64,000 nucleotides of DNA, from contig NZ_AHIL01000041.1 in NCBI RefSeq assembly GCF_000241525.1, positions 124,001 to 188,000 of the forward strand, given 5' to 3'. Below the pieces are notes generated by a model. It was not told the DNA's origin, did no database searches, and worked only from the letters and a program-made list of their open reading frames with translations. This document shows, piece by piece, positions 7,983 through 15,837 of this stretch; within the stretch, counting starts at the first letter, position 1, and every line of letters begins with the position of its first letter. Position numbers and translations under genes: made by a program. This stretch comes from Comamonas testosteroni ATCC 11996 (GTDB taxonomy: Bacteria > Pseudomonadota > Gammaproteobacteria > Burkholderiales > Burkholderiaceae_C).

Positions 7983-9908
7983 ATGCACGCATTCCGCAAC
8001 CTGTCGATACGGACCAAGCTCATGTCCAGCATGCTGGCCTGCCTGTTGCTGTTCGTGGCGATTTCCACGGCGCTGGGCTTTGTGCTGACGGGCACCAGCC
8101 TGCGCGAACGTGTGGTGGGGCAGGAGCTTCCGGCCGTGGTGGGGGAGATTCGCAACGACATCCTGCGCCAGATCGGCACGCCGCTGGCCATGGCCAGGTC
8201 GGTGGCTGGCAACAGCTTTGTGCTGGACTGGGAGGCCGCGGGCGAGCCCGAGGAGGGCAATGCCGCGTGGGCCAGATACGCTCAGGCCGTCAAGCAGCAG
8301 GCCGGGGCCTCATCGGTGTTCTGGGTGTCGGGCACCACGGGCCAGTATTTCGGCGAGCAGGGGCCGGTGCGCAAGCTCGCGCCCAAGGGCCAGGGTGACC
8401 AATGGTTCTACGACCTGCTGGCCGGCGACAAGTCGCAGGTGCTGGAGATCGACAAGGACGTCAGCTCCAGCGCCTACATGCTGTTCATCAATGTCCGCTT
8501 CGATGCGGGCCAGGGCAGGCAGGGCATTGCGGGCCTGGGCCTGTCGGTGGACGGGCTGGCCCAGGCCGTGCGTGCCTACAAGGTCGGTGAGTCCGGCTCG
8601 GTCTCCCTGGTGCGTGGCAACGGCAGCATTCTCGTGCACCGCGACCCGGCCCTGGTGGACGGCAAGCACTGGCTCAAGGACCGGCCCGGTTTCAGCATCG
8701 AGCTCAGCGCTGCGCTGCTGAACCGCGAGCGCTTTGCCCATTCCATGTACGAGGCGCCGTCGGGCCGCCAACTGATTGCTTCCTCCTATGTGCCCGAGCT
8801 GGACCTGTACGTGGTTGCCGAGCTGCCCGAGGCCCAGGTGCTGGGCGGCGTGCGGCGAACCATTGCGCTGACCTCGGCCGTGGCCGGCCTGGTGGGCGGC
8901 GGCATCGGCCTGCTGGTGATCTGGCTGGTGAGCCGGGCGATTGCGGCACCCGTGGGGCGCGCGGCGCGCATGCTGGAGGAGATTGCCGACGGCCATGGCG
9001 ACCTGAGCCGCCGCATGCCGGTGGAGAGCAATGACGAGGTGGGGGCGCTGGCCTCGGCCTTCAACCGCTTTGTCTCGTCACTGGAGCGCATGGTGGGGGC
9101 CGTACGCCAGGCCGCCGATTCGATTTCAGTGGCCAGCTCAGAGGTGGCCCAGGGCAACCAGGACCTGAGCCAGCGCACCGAACAGGCGGCCAGCGCCCTG
9201 CAGCAGACGGCGGCATCGCTGTCGGTGCTGACGGACAGCGTGCAGGCCAATACCGAGGCCACGCGCAGCGCGGGCGATCTGGCACAGTCGGCGCGCGGCG
9301 TGGCCGAGCGTGGCGGTGCGGCCTTCGAGCAGGTGGTGATGACCATGGAGGGCATCAATCACTCGTCGCGCAAGATTGCCGACATCATCGGCGTGATCGA
9401 CTCCATCGCCTTCCAGACCAACATCCTGGCGCTGAACGCAGCCGTCGAGGCCGCGCGTGCCGGCGAGCAGGGCCGGGGCTTTTCCGTGGTGGCAGCCGAG
9501 GTGCGCAGCCTGGCCCAGCGCTCGGCCGAGGCTGCAAAGGAAGTGCGCCAGCTCATCACTGACTCGGTGACCCAGGTGGGCAGTGGATCGCAGCAGGTAG
9601 CGCATGCGGGGGGCACCATGCGGGAGTTGCTGGAGGCCGTGGCCAGGGTGACGCGGATCATCGAGGAGATCAGCGATGCTTCGCAGACCCAGGGGCGCGG
9701 CATCGCCGAAATCAACCAGTCCGTGGCCGGGCTGGACGATGCCACGCAGCAGAACTCTGCCCTGGTCGAGCAGTCGGCTGCTGCTGCAGTCAGCCTGCGC
9801 GAGCAGGCTGCACGCCTGATGGGCGAGGTGTCTGCCTTCAAGCTGGGTGACAGGCCCCAGAGTCGCCCGTCCGTGCAGGAGCGGCAGCCGCAACTGCTGG
9901 AGGCCTGA
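7983..9908 (+). CDS. Methyl-accepting chemotaxis protein
   Basis: A 641-residue chemoreceptor. TM1 is at about residues 14-35. A periplasmic sensor of about 260 residues follows, with Cache-like features including [19 protein letters not shown]2 is at about 297-320, HAMP at about 322-375 and the signalling hairpin at about 395-620. The conserved tip is [20 protein letters not shown]. It should relay ligand binding to CheA/CheW. No C-terminal CheR-docking pentapeptide is present (the protein ends QLLEA). The start has AGAGGGA 7 bases upstream. The gene is monocistronic. Confidence 0.93.
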   Translation: MHAFRNLSIRTKLMSSMLACLLLFVAISTALGFVLTGTSLRERVVGQELPAVVGEIRNDILRQIGTPLAMARSVAGNSFVLDWEAAGEPEEGNAAWARYAQAVKQQAGASSVFWVSGTTGQYFGEQGPVRKLAPKGQGDQWFYDLLAGDKSQVLEIDKDVSSSAYMLFINVRFDAGQGRQGIAGLGLSVDGLAQAVRAYKVGESGSVSLVRGNGSILVHRDPALVDGKHWLKDRPGFSIELSAALLNRERFAHSMYEAPSGRQLIASSYVPELDLYVVAELPEAQVLGGVRRTIALTSAVAGLVGGGIGLLVIWLVSRAIAAPVGRAARMLEEIADGHGDLSRRMPVESNDEVGALASAFNRFVSSLERMVGAVRQAADSISVASSEVAQGNQDLSQRTEQAASALQQTAASLSVLTDSVQANTEATRSAGDLAQSARGVAERGGAAFEQVVMTMEGINHSSRKIADIIGVIDSIAFQTNILALNAAVEAARAGEQGRGFSVVAAEVRSLAQRSAEAAKEVRQLITDSVTQVGSGSQQVAHAGGTMRELLEAVARVTRIIEEISDASQTQGRGIAEINQSVAGLDDATQQNSALVEQSAAAAVSLREQAARLMGEVSAFKLGDRPQSRPSVQERQPQLLEA

Positions 9909-9911
9909 ACG

Positions 9912-9945
9912 CAAGCCGGGCCTGAAGAGATCAGGCCCGGGCTTG
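9912..9945. terminator. Shared hairpin between convergent mcp and mutS
   Basis: CAAGCCGGGCCTGA and TCAGGCCCGGGCTTG pair into a long GC-rich stem with loop AGAGA. Neither side has a T run, so efficiency is uncertain. Confidence 0.55.
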
Positions 9946-9970
9946 AGTGCGTAACGCCTGGAACGTGTTC

Positions 9971-12622
9971 TTAGGCGGCGCTGGTGCTCAGTTTCTTGAG
10001 CTGGTAGAGCACCTCCAGCGCTTCGCGCGGGCTCAGCGCATCGGGGTTGACGTCGGCCATGGCCTGATCCAGCGGGCTGAGGGCGGCGCTTGCGTCCACC
10101 AGTTCCGGCGCATCGAACAGATTGACCTGCAGCTCGTTCTCGCCGGCCTGGGATTCGAGTGCTTCCAGCGCATGGCGCGCATGGTTGAGAACGCCTGCGG
10201 GCATGCCGGCCAGCTTGGCCACCTGAATACCGTAGCTGCGGCTGGCGGGGCCGGCCTGGATCTCGTGCAGAAACACGATGTCGCTGCCCGACTCTGCGGC
10301 GCTGACATGCACGTTGACGGCGGCCTTGGCCTTGGCGGGCAGCTCGGTCAGCTCGAAGTAGTGCGTGGCAAACAGCGTGAACGCCTTGGTCTTGTCATGC
10401 AGCTGGCTGGCAATGCCGCTGGCCAGGGCCAGTCCGTCGAAGGTGCTGGTGCCGCGACCGATCTCGTCCATCAGCACCAGGGAGTGGGGCGTGGCCGAAT
10501 GCAGAATCTGCGCGGCCTCGGTCATCTCCATCATGAAGGTGGACTGGGCATTGGCCAGGTCGTCGGCGGCGCCGATGCGCGTGTGAATGGCATCGATGGG
10601 CCCCAGGCAGCAAGCGCTGGCGGGCACATAGCTGCCCATGCTGGCCAGCAGCACGATCAAGGCCACCTGGCGCATATAGGTCGATTTACCGCCCATGTTC
10701 GGGCCGGTAATGATCTGCATGCGCGTGTTGAGGTTCATGCGCGTGTGGTTGGCAATGAAGCTGCCGCTGGAGGTCTCGGCCATGCGTGCTTCCACCACGG
10801 GGTGGCGGCCGCCCTCGATCTCGATGCAGGGCTGGCTGACGAACTGCGGCTCGGCCCAGTTCAGTGTCAGAGAGCGCTCGGCCAGCGTGCACAGAACGTC
10901 CAGTGCGGCAATCGCCTGGGCCACGCGCGTGAGCTGGGGGACATGGGGCTGAAGCTGGTCGAGCAGCTGCTCGAAAAGGAACTTCTCGCGCTGCAGCGCT
11001 CGCTCCTGGGCCGACAAGGCCTTGTCCTCGAAGGCCTTGAGCTCGGGCGTGATGTAGCGCTCGGCGTTCTTGAGCGTCTGGCGGCGGCGAAAGCGCTCGG
11101 GTACCGCATCCTTGTAGCTGTTGGTGACCTCGATATAGAAGCCATGCACCTTGTTGAACTGCACGCGCAGGTTGGGAATGCCGGTGAGCAGCTTTTCCTT
11201 GGCCTCCAGCTCCAGCAGAAACTCGTCGCAGTTGTTCTGAATGGCGCGCAGCTCGTCGAGTTCCGCATCAAAGCCCGTGGCAATCACGCCGCCGTCGCGC
11301 ACCAGGGCTGCGGGCTCTTCATGAATAGCGCGCGCCAGCAGCTCGGCGCAGCCTTCGGGTGGCATCAGGTCGCTGAATATCTGCGTCAGATAGGCCGACG
11401 GAGCCTGTCCGGACTGCGCCAGCAGCTTCGCTTTTTCCAGCGTTTTGGACAGGCCCACCAGCTCGCGCGGGCGCACCTGGCGCAGGGCGATGCGGGCCGT
11501 GATGCGCTCCACATCGCTCACGCCCTTGAGCTCGGCACGCAGGGCTTGCCAGGGGGGCATGCCAGCCCCTGTGCCGCGCAGCACGCCAATCGCTTCCAGA
11601 CGCTGCATGGCTGCCTTGCGATTGCGCTCGGGCTCCAGCAGCCAGGTCTTGAGCAGGCGGCTGCCCATGCCGGTCATGCAGCTGTCCAGCAGCGAAAACA
11701 GCGTGGGCGAATCTTCGCCGCGCAGCGTCTTGACAAGCTCCAGATTGCGGCGCGTGGCCAGCGGCAGGGCAATCAGCTCGTCGTCGCGCTGCACCTGTAT
11801 GGCGTGGATGTGGGTCAGGTTGCGGCCCTGGGTGTGTTCGGCATAGGACAGCAGGGCGGCGCTGGCTCCATGGGCCAGCGGCAGACCTTCGGCCTCCCAG
11901 GCCTTGAGGCTGGCCGCGCCCAGCAGCTCCAGCAGCTTGCGCTCGCCCAGGCCCGAGTCAAACTGCCAGTCAGGGCGGGGCGACAGAGGGCAGCTGATGG
12001 AGCCGCTGTGCTTGACGGCAAACAATGCCTGCTCAAAGCGCTCGGTCACGCCTGCGCTGTAGATCACCTCGCTGGGCGCAATGCGCGACAGCCAGGCGCC
12101 GAGATCATCGGCCGCGCATTCGGCCATATGGATGCGGCCCTGGGTCACGGCCATCCAGGCCAGTCCCACGCGCTGGCGACCGGCGGTGTGCAGGGCCACC
12201 AGAATGGCTTCGCTCTTGTCGGAAAGCAGTTCGCTGTCCGTCAGCGTGCCGGGCGTGACCACGCGCACCACCTTGCGCTCCACCGGACCCTTGCCCACGC
12301 CGATCTCGCCGACCTGCTCGCAGATCGCCACCGACTCGCCCATCTTGATCAGGCGGCCCAGATAGTTTTCCAGGGCGTGGAAAGGCACGCCGGCCATGGG
12401 AATGGGCTGGCCTGCGGTCTGGCCGCGCGTGGTCAGCGTGATGTCCAGCAGGCGCGTGACTTTTTCGGCATCGCCAAAGAACAGCTCGTAAAAGTCACCC
12501 ATGCGGTAGAAAACCAGCGTGTCGGGGTGATCGGCTTTGAGCTTGAAGTACTGCTGCATCATAGGTGTATGTGCAGAGATATCGCCGCCGCTAAGTGCTT
12601 GATTTATCCAGGATTCACTCAT
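9971..12622 (-). CDS. mutS: DNA mismatch repair ATPase MutS
   Basis: An 883-residue MutS. The mismatch-binding motif MGDFYELFF supplies Phe44 and Glu46, and the Walker [10 protein letters not shown] has Lys646. The Walker B / signature region ([14 protein letters not shown]) and a C-terminal dimerisation region follow. MutS dimers bind mispairs and recruit MutL. The gene is the left chromosomal neighbour of the prophage: its start codon is only about 90 bp from the inferred attL, so its promoter lies in the narrow strip between. A LexA-box-like sequence is centred about 44 bp upstream of the start. Confidence 0.97.
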   Translation of the reverse strand: MSESWINQALSGGDISAHTPMMQQYFKLKADHPDTLVFYRMGDFYELFFGDAEKVTRLLDITLTTRGQTAGQPIPMAGVPFHALENYLGRLIKMGESVAICEQVGEIGVGKGPVERKVVRVVTPGTLTDSELLSDKSEAILVALHTAGRQRVGLAWMAVTQGRIHMAECAADDLGAWLSRIAPSEVIYSAGVTERFEQALFAVKHSGSISCPLSPRPDWQFDSGLGERKLLELLGAASLKAWEAEGLPLAHGASAALLSYAEHTQGRNLTHIHAIQVQRDDELIALPLATRRNLELVKTLRGEDSPTLFSLLDSCMTGMGSRLLKTWLLEPERNRKAAMQRLEAIGVLRGTGAGMPPWQALRAELKGVSDVERITARIALRQVRPRELVGLSKTLEKAKLLAQSGQAPSAYLTQIFSDLMPPEGCAELLARAIHEEPAALVRDGGVIATGFDAELDELRAIQNNCDEFLLELEAKEKLLTGIPNLRVQFNKVHGFYIEVTNSYKDAVPERFRRRQTLKNAERYITPELKAFEDKALSAQERALQREKFLFEQLLDQLQPHVPQLTRVAQAIAALDVLCTLAERSLTLNWAEPQFVSQPCIEIEGGRHPVVEARMAETSSGSFIANHTRMNLNTRMQIITGPNMGGKSTYMRQVALIVLLASMGSYVPASACCLGPIDAIHTRIGAADDLANAQSTFMMEMTEAAQILHSATPHSLVLMDEIGRGTSTFDGLALASGIASQLHDKTKAFTLFATHYFELTELPAKAKAAVNVHVSAAESGSDIVFLHEIQAGPASRSYGIQVAKLAGMPAGVLNHARHALEALESQAGENELQVNLFDAPELVDASAALSPLDQAMADVNPDALSPREALEVLYQLKKLSTSAA

Positions 12623-12657
12623 AACTATTATTTAAATCAATCACTTAGTTTGGTTTG

Positions 12658-12673
12658 CTGTTTTTATTTACAG
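12658..12673. promoter_or_regulatory. LexA-box-like site upstream of mutS
   Basis: CTGTTTTTATTTACAG has the exact CTGT-N8-ACAG form of proteobacterial SOS boxes, with an AT-rich spacer. It lies 36 bp upstream of the mutS start and about 130 bp upstream of the divergent integrase, so it could control either. Confidence 0.5.
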
Positions 12674-12712
12674 TGCATCAACGCCATGCCAAAACACATC
12701 TAAACTTCGCGC

Positions 12713-12727
12713 TTTGGCGTAGGTTTT
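12713..12727. other. Candidate attL core
   Basis: TTTGGCGTAGGTTTT here matches TTTGGCGTAGCTTTT at 49629-49643 in 14 of 15 positions, in direct orientation, next to the integrase on this side and outside the last phage gene on the other. The exact shared core is TTTGGCGTAG. Related GGCGTAG copies nearby make the exact crossover uncertain. Confidence 0.45.
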
Positions 12728-12788
12728 TGGCGTTGATTTTTATTAATCTACGCCGAGCTGGTTGGGGTCCTCTCGGGAAACCTACGCC
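12716..12788. repeat. GGCGTAG repeat cluster at integrase promoter
   Basis: Two direct copies (GGCGTAG at 12716, GGCGTTG at 12729) and two inverted copies (CTACGCC at 12748 and 12782) lie within 73 bp ahead of the integrase start. Two further copies lie at 49620 and 49632. This looks like a set of integrase arm- and core-binding sites overlapping the int promoter, allowing autoregulation. Confidence 0.5.
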
Positions 12789-12803
12789 GATCAGGAATGC
12801 GGC

Positions 12804-14093
12804 ATGGGGTTCGATGCGAAGAAGGCCAAGGCTCTGGCGGCTGGGGAGCACATTATTGTCGATGATGCTCCCGGCCTGCGACTTGTGGCTACAGCCACGC
12901 GCAAGACTTGGACATACAGATATAAGAGCCCCATCGATGGGCGCATGCGCCAGGTGGCCATGGGGCAATGGCCTGCCATGACCTACGCAGCAGCGCTAGG
13001 TGTGTGGGATGAGTTGCGCACCAGGCGCGATGCTGGCGAAGACTTGGCCAAGGAAAAGAAGCGCGCCGGCGCAGTGGCCAAAGCCAAAGCGCATCTCAAA
13101 GAGGCGCAGGGTATCTATACCGTCGAGCGCCTGATCGAGGACTATCTGCAGGGCCATGTGGAGCGGCATCGCAAGCTCAAGGGGCAGAAGGAGACGCGGC
13201 GCCTGATGTTGGGCTACAGCGATTTTCTGCTGCCCATGAAGCCAGAGGATGTGAAGCGCACACATGCGTTTGCTTTGCTGGAGAAGGTGGGGGCGCATAC
13301 GCCCGTCCTGGCCAACAATTTGCGCACGGAGCTGGGCGCGGCCTGGGACTATGCCCTCGATGCTGGCCGGATTTCTGAAGAGACCCCTAATTGGTGGCGA
13401 CTGATTCTCAAGGGCAAGCTTCGCAGTCGCGGAAAGATCGTCGATGGTGAGCATCAAGGCGTCAAGCTACGCGCGCTGCAGGGGCCGGAGGTCGTGGCGC
13501 TGATTCGGTTCTTGCCCAACTTGTCCAGCCTGCTGGATGATCTTTTTACTTTGTACTTGTGGACGGGCTGCCGTGGTTCGGAGCTGGTGCAGATGATGGG
13601 CCAGGAGGTCACTCAAGAGTCGGATGGCTGGTGGTGGACTATCCCGCGTAGCAAGCTCAAGATGGCTCGCAATGACTTGGCAACTGACCTGCGGGTGCCG
13701 TTGGTTGGGCGTGCCCTGGTGTTGGTGCGCCGTCGCATTGCAGCTTATGGAGCTGGCCATCTGTTCCCATCACAGCCTGGCTCGATGCTGCCTCATGTCG
13801 AGCAGAAGGTGCTAGGTGTTGCCGCGTGGTGCAGTCGGCCGGGAACAAATGGCCGCCTGGGTGCCAATGGGAAGATGAAGCTGGAGATTGATCCCTGGGC
13901 GCCTCATGACCTGCGCCGCACTGTTCGCACGACTCTGGCCATGCTGGGCTGCCCTGATGCTGTGGCCGAGGCGGTGCTGGGGCATTTGCCCAGCGGGATC
14001 GTCGGCGTGTACAACCGACACAGCTATGACAATGAGCGGCGGGAGTGGTTGACCAATCTGTCTGCGTACTGGGAACAAATAGTCCAGCAGTAG
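12804..14093 (+). CDS. int: Phage tyrosine integrase
   Basis: A 429-residue tyrosine recombinase that should insert and, with a directionality factor, excise the prophage. It has an N-terminal arm-binding domain of the DUF4102 type (residues 1-90), a core-binding domain (about 110-210) and a catalytic domain. The full catalytic set is visible: Arg257 (TGCRGSEL), His368 and Arg371 (HDLR), His394 (LGHL) and Tyr403 (VYNRHSY), with the usual 9-residue H-to-Y spacing. ATG 12804 has TCAGGA seven bases upstream; the in-frame ATG 12762 would add 14 residues inside the att repeats. A strong terminator follows. Confidence 0.93.
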   Translation: MGFDAKKAKALAAGEHIIVDDAPGLRLVATATRKTWTYRYKSPIDGRMRQVAMGQWPAMTYAAALGVWDELRTRRDAGEDLAKEKKRAGAVAKAKAHLKEAQGIYTVERLIEDYLQGHVERHRKLKGQKETRRLMLGYSDFLLPMKPEDVKRTHAFALLEKVGAHTPVLANNLRTELGAAWDYALDAGRISEETPNWWRLILKGKLRSRGKIVDGEHQGVKLRALQGPEVVALIRFLPNLSSLLDDLFTLYLWTGCRGSELVQMMGQEVTQESDGWWWTIPRSKLKMARNDLATDLRVPLVGRALVLVRRRIAAYGAGHLFPSQPGSMLPHVEQKVLGVAAWCSRPGTNGRLGANGKMKLEIDPWAPHDLRRTVRTTLAMLGCPDAVAEAVLGHLPSGIVGVYNRHSYDNERREWLTNLSAYWEQIVQQ

Positions 14094-14127
14094 CAGCCCG
14101 GTTGGTGAAGGTTTGGGAATCAGGTGC

Positions 14128-14155
14128 AAAGAGGCCCGCTTGAGCGGGCCTCTTT
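14128..14155. terminator. Bidirectional terminator after integrase
   Basis: AAAGAGGCCCGCT-TG-AGCGGGCCTCTTT is a 13-bp perfect stem between int and the convergent small gene at 14160-14243. Confidence 0.85.
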
Positions 14156-14159
14156 GGTC

Positions 14160-14243
14160 TTACGACTTGATTGCGATAACCAGCAGCGTCAGTGCAATAA
14201 GCACCCCGCCGATGGCCAGCATTGCGACTGAGAAATCACTCAT
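14160..14243 (-). CDS. 27-residue single-pass membrane miniprotein
   Basis: A very short gene starting ATG 14243 and ending TAA. The product has a polar start (MSDFSVAM) and then one hydrophobic helix with charge only at the end (ALTLLVIAIKS). GGAG lies 7 bases upstream of the ATG, and a 13-bp terminator follows the stop, so it has the signals of a real unit. Size and shape recall small membrane subunits such as KdpF, but there is no sequence basis for that name. It may modulate a host membrane protein in the lysogen. Confidence 0.55.
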   Translation of the reverse strand: MSDFSVAMLAIGGVLIALTLLVIAIKS

Positions 14244-14777
14244 GCCTTGCTCCATTCAGAAAACAGGTTGTCATCGAGACGAGCTCGACGGCCATGACTC
14301 TTGAGTTTTGTCGTTGATACTTCTTCGACGCTCTAAAGTCGTAGCTTGAAAAACCCTCTTCTGTTGTTAGCGACTAACGCAATGCGTTATCGAGAGCACT
14401 ACAATGGCAACCGGTACTTTGCTAGTAATACTCAAGGCTCACTCTAGAAGAGAGTCGACGGGTTAGCTTGCTATTGAAGAGGCCGCTCCTTGCCGGGAGC
14501 GGCTTTTTCATTTTCAAAAACGGCTTCTTGGTAGAAATCAGAAGTCGCAATTGAACAAGCTGTGGATATTCTATTCGGCCGCCAAGCGTCTGGCCTGATG
14601 AAACTACTGAATCAGTCATTTCGAGCGTCGCTTGACAGCTGAGAAAATGACTTCATCCCGCATGGATAAAGGCCCGTGGCGTAGATACGTACGCTGGCAG
14701 AACGGGTCGGAAATATGTAAAAAATTTGCGTGTTTGATGCAGGAGACAGTTGTTGCGCGCGCGCCATTGACGGTGAC
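14244..14777. other. 534-bp intergenic stretch; possible small RNA locus
   Basis: No convincing protein gene. It holds a perfect palindrome TAACGCA-A-TGCGTTA (14375-14389), which looks like an operator, and a strong rightward terminator at 14482-14508 that has no protein gene in front of it. A short rightward non-coding transcript ending there is possible; no clear -35/-10 pair was found. Confidence 0.35.
14482..14508 (+). terminator. Orphan intrinsic terminator
   Basis: GCCGCTCC-TTGCCG-GGAGCGGC followed by five Ts forms a compact GC-rich hairpin pointing rightward. The nearest upstream rightward gene (int) already has its own terminator. Confidence 0.8.
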
Positions 14778-15071
14778 TCAGAGGTTGGTGCTTGCAGGGC
14801 TTTGTGCAATGACCTGCGCCTTAATGCTTCGGGGCTTCTTCGCACCAGTGTTATCTGGTGGAAGCAAGTCCGAAAGCGGCAGTCCTGCCAACCAAGCATC
14901 AAGTTCGGAGCGCAGCCAGGCAACACGGCGGCGTCCAGGAAAGCGGCGGGCTTTGGGGGCAGTCCCGTCTTGGACCATTTGCTCAAACATGGAGACACCT
15001 ACGGAGCAGTAGGCTGCGGCCATTTCTTTGTCCAGGGCGGCTGGGGTGCAGTGGAATGCGATGGTGGCCAT
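14778..15071 (-). CDS. AlpA/excisionase-like DNA-binding protein
   Basis: A 97-residue protein with a MerR/AlpA-type winged helix at residues 13-62: MAAAYCSVGVSMFEQMVQDG is the helix-turn-helix, and RRRVAWLRSELDAWL is the wing-helix pattern typical of phage excisionases. It is the last substantial gene of the leftward early operon and lies close to int, so recombination directionality factor is the best guess. Transcriptional regulator is the alternative. It starts two bases after the upstream gene stop. Confidence 0.65.
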   Translation of the reverse strand: MATIAFHCTPAALDKEMAAAYCSVGVSMFEQMVQDGTAPKARRFPGRRRVAWLRSELDAWLAGLPLSDLLPPDNTGAKKPRSIKAQVIAQSPASTNL

Positions 15072-15073
15072 GG

Positions 15074-15598
15074 TCAGGCTCGCTTTCTTTGTTCTTGTTT
15101 GTGGGGTGTCAGGGTGGTCATGCTGTTGTCTGCCTGGTAGACCTCGCCGCCAGCAGACTTTGTGCGTGCAATCAGGCGTTGTGCAGCCTGGTGCACTTCG
15201 CGGGCAGTGAGCTGCTGCAGTTGAAACTCGTGCAGATCCACCATCTCTCGTATGGCGTCCAGTTCGTGGAAGTGGACGGCGCTGGGCCGCCAGTTGTCGG
15301 CATGTCCGCTGCGCGCCTGGTAGGAGGCGCAGGCATGCAGCGCGGCCGCAATGTGTTCTTGAAGGCCGCGCACAATGCCCAAGTGCTCGATCTCCTGTGC
15401 AATCAGCATGATGGAGTGCAGAACCACGTATTCGTTGTGAGTGGCCACGCCTTCACTGATGTGTGCAAAGGCCGTGCGCAGCGGTCCCATGGTCTCGGCA
15501 ACCTCGGCAGGCGTCAGCTTGCTGTTATGGCGGTTGAAGACCTGGCGCGGGTCACGCACATGGCGCGGCCCGGATCGGAAGAAGCTAGTGCGGCTCAT
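15074..15598 (-). CDS. Conserved phage early protein, unknown function
   Basis: A 174-residue soluble protein with no recognised domain. ATG 15598 has AGGAG seven bases upstream; a further upstream ATG (15685) would overlap the neighbouring gene and lacks a ribosome site. The middle is predicted helical and rich in His (HNEYVVLHS, HFHELD, DLHEFQ). It overlaps the zinc-ribbon gene by 4 bases (ATGA), so it is coupled in the leftward operon. Confidence 0.7.
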   Translation of the reverse strand: MSRTSFFRSGPRHVRDPRQVFNRHNSKLTPAEVAETMGPLRTAFAHISEGVATHNEYVVLHSIMLIAQEIEHLGIVRGLQEHIAAALHACASYQARSGHADNWRPSAVHFHELDAIREMVDLHEFQLQQLTAREVHQAAQRLIARTKSAGGEVYQADNSMTTLTPHKQEQRKRA

Positions 15599-15837
15599 GC
15601 TTGTGCTCCTGCCACTAGGTTGCGAAAAATGCCCTGCAAAGTAGCTGCGGGCAAGCTGCTTTGGGCGCTGATTGGAGTCTTCCACTCAGTTGGAGCTGGT
15701 CCTCTGTTGTAGTCGCTGAGGCAGGCAATACAGTACCCCTGTAGGTGCTTCTTTCTCGATGATGTGCGGCGGTAGAACTCCGTGGTGTTCGGCCACGATT
15801 CCCGGCACTTGGTGCAGATCTTTTCGTCGCTGTTCAT
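15595..15837 (-). CDS. Small Zn-ribbon-like protein
   Basis: An 80-residue protein with two knuckles, CTKCRESWP (residues 8-16) and CIACLSDYN (about 36-44), spaced like the zinc ribbon that precedes HNH nucleases. No HNH catalytic histidines follow, so it is probably a stand-alone zinc protein. Both ends overlap neighbours by 4 bases (ATGA), typical of a tightly coupled operon. Confidence 0.7.
   Translation of the reverse strand: MNSDEKICTKCRESWPNTTEFYRRTSSRKKHLQGYCIACLSDYNRGPAPTEWKTPISAQSSLPAATLQGIFRNLVAGAQA

Noticed and set aside
9947-12703. Long frame antisense to mutS (918 codons)
   Set aside because: A GC-rich shadow of mutS with Gly/His/Gln-rich composition and no family resemblance.
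14422-14619. Leftward 65-codon frame
   Set aside because: It runs through the orphan terminator hairpin and lacks start signals.
14632-15012. Rightward frame opposite the AlpA-like gene
   Set aside because: No ribosome site. The opposite strand encodes a recognisable winged-helix protein in an operon.
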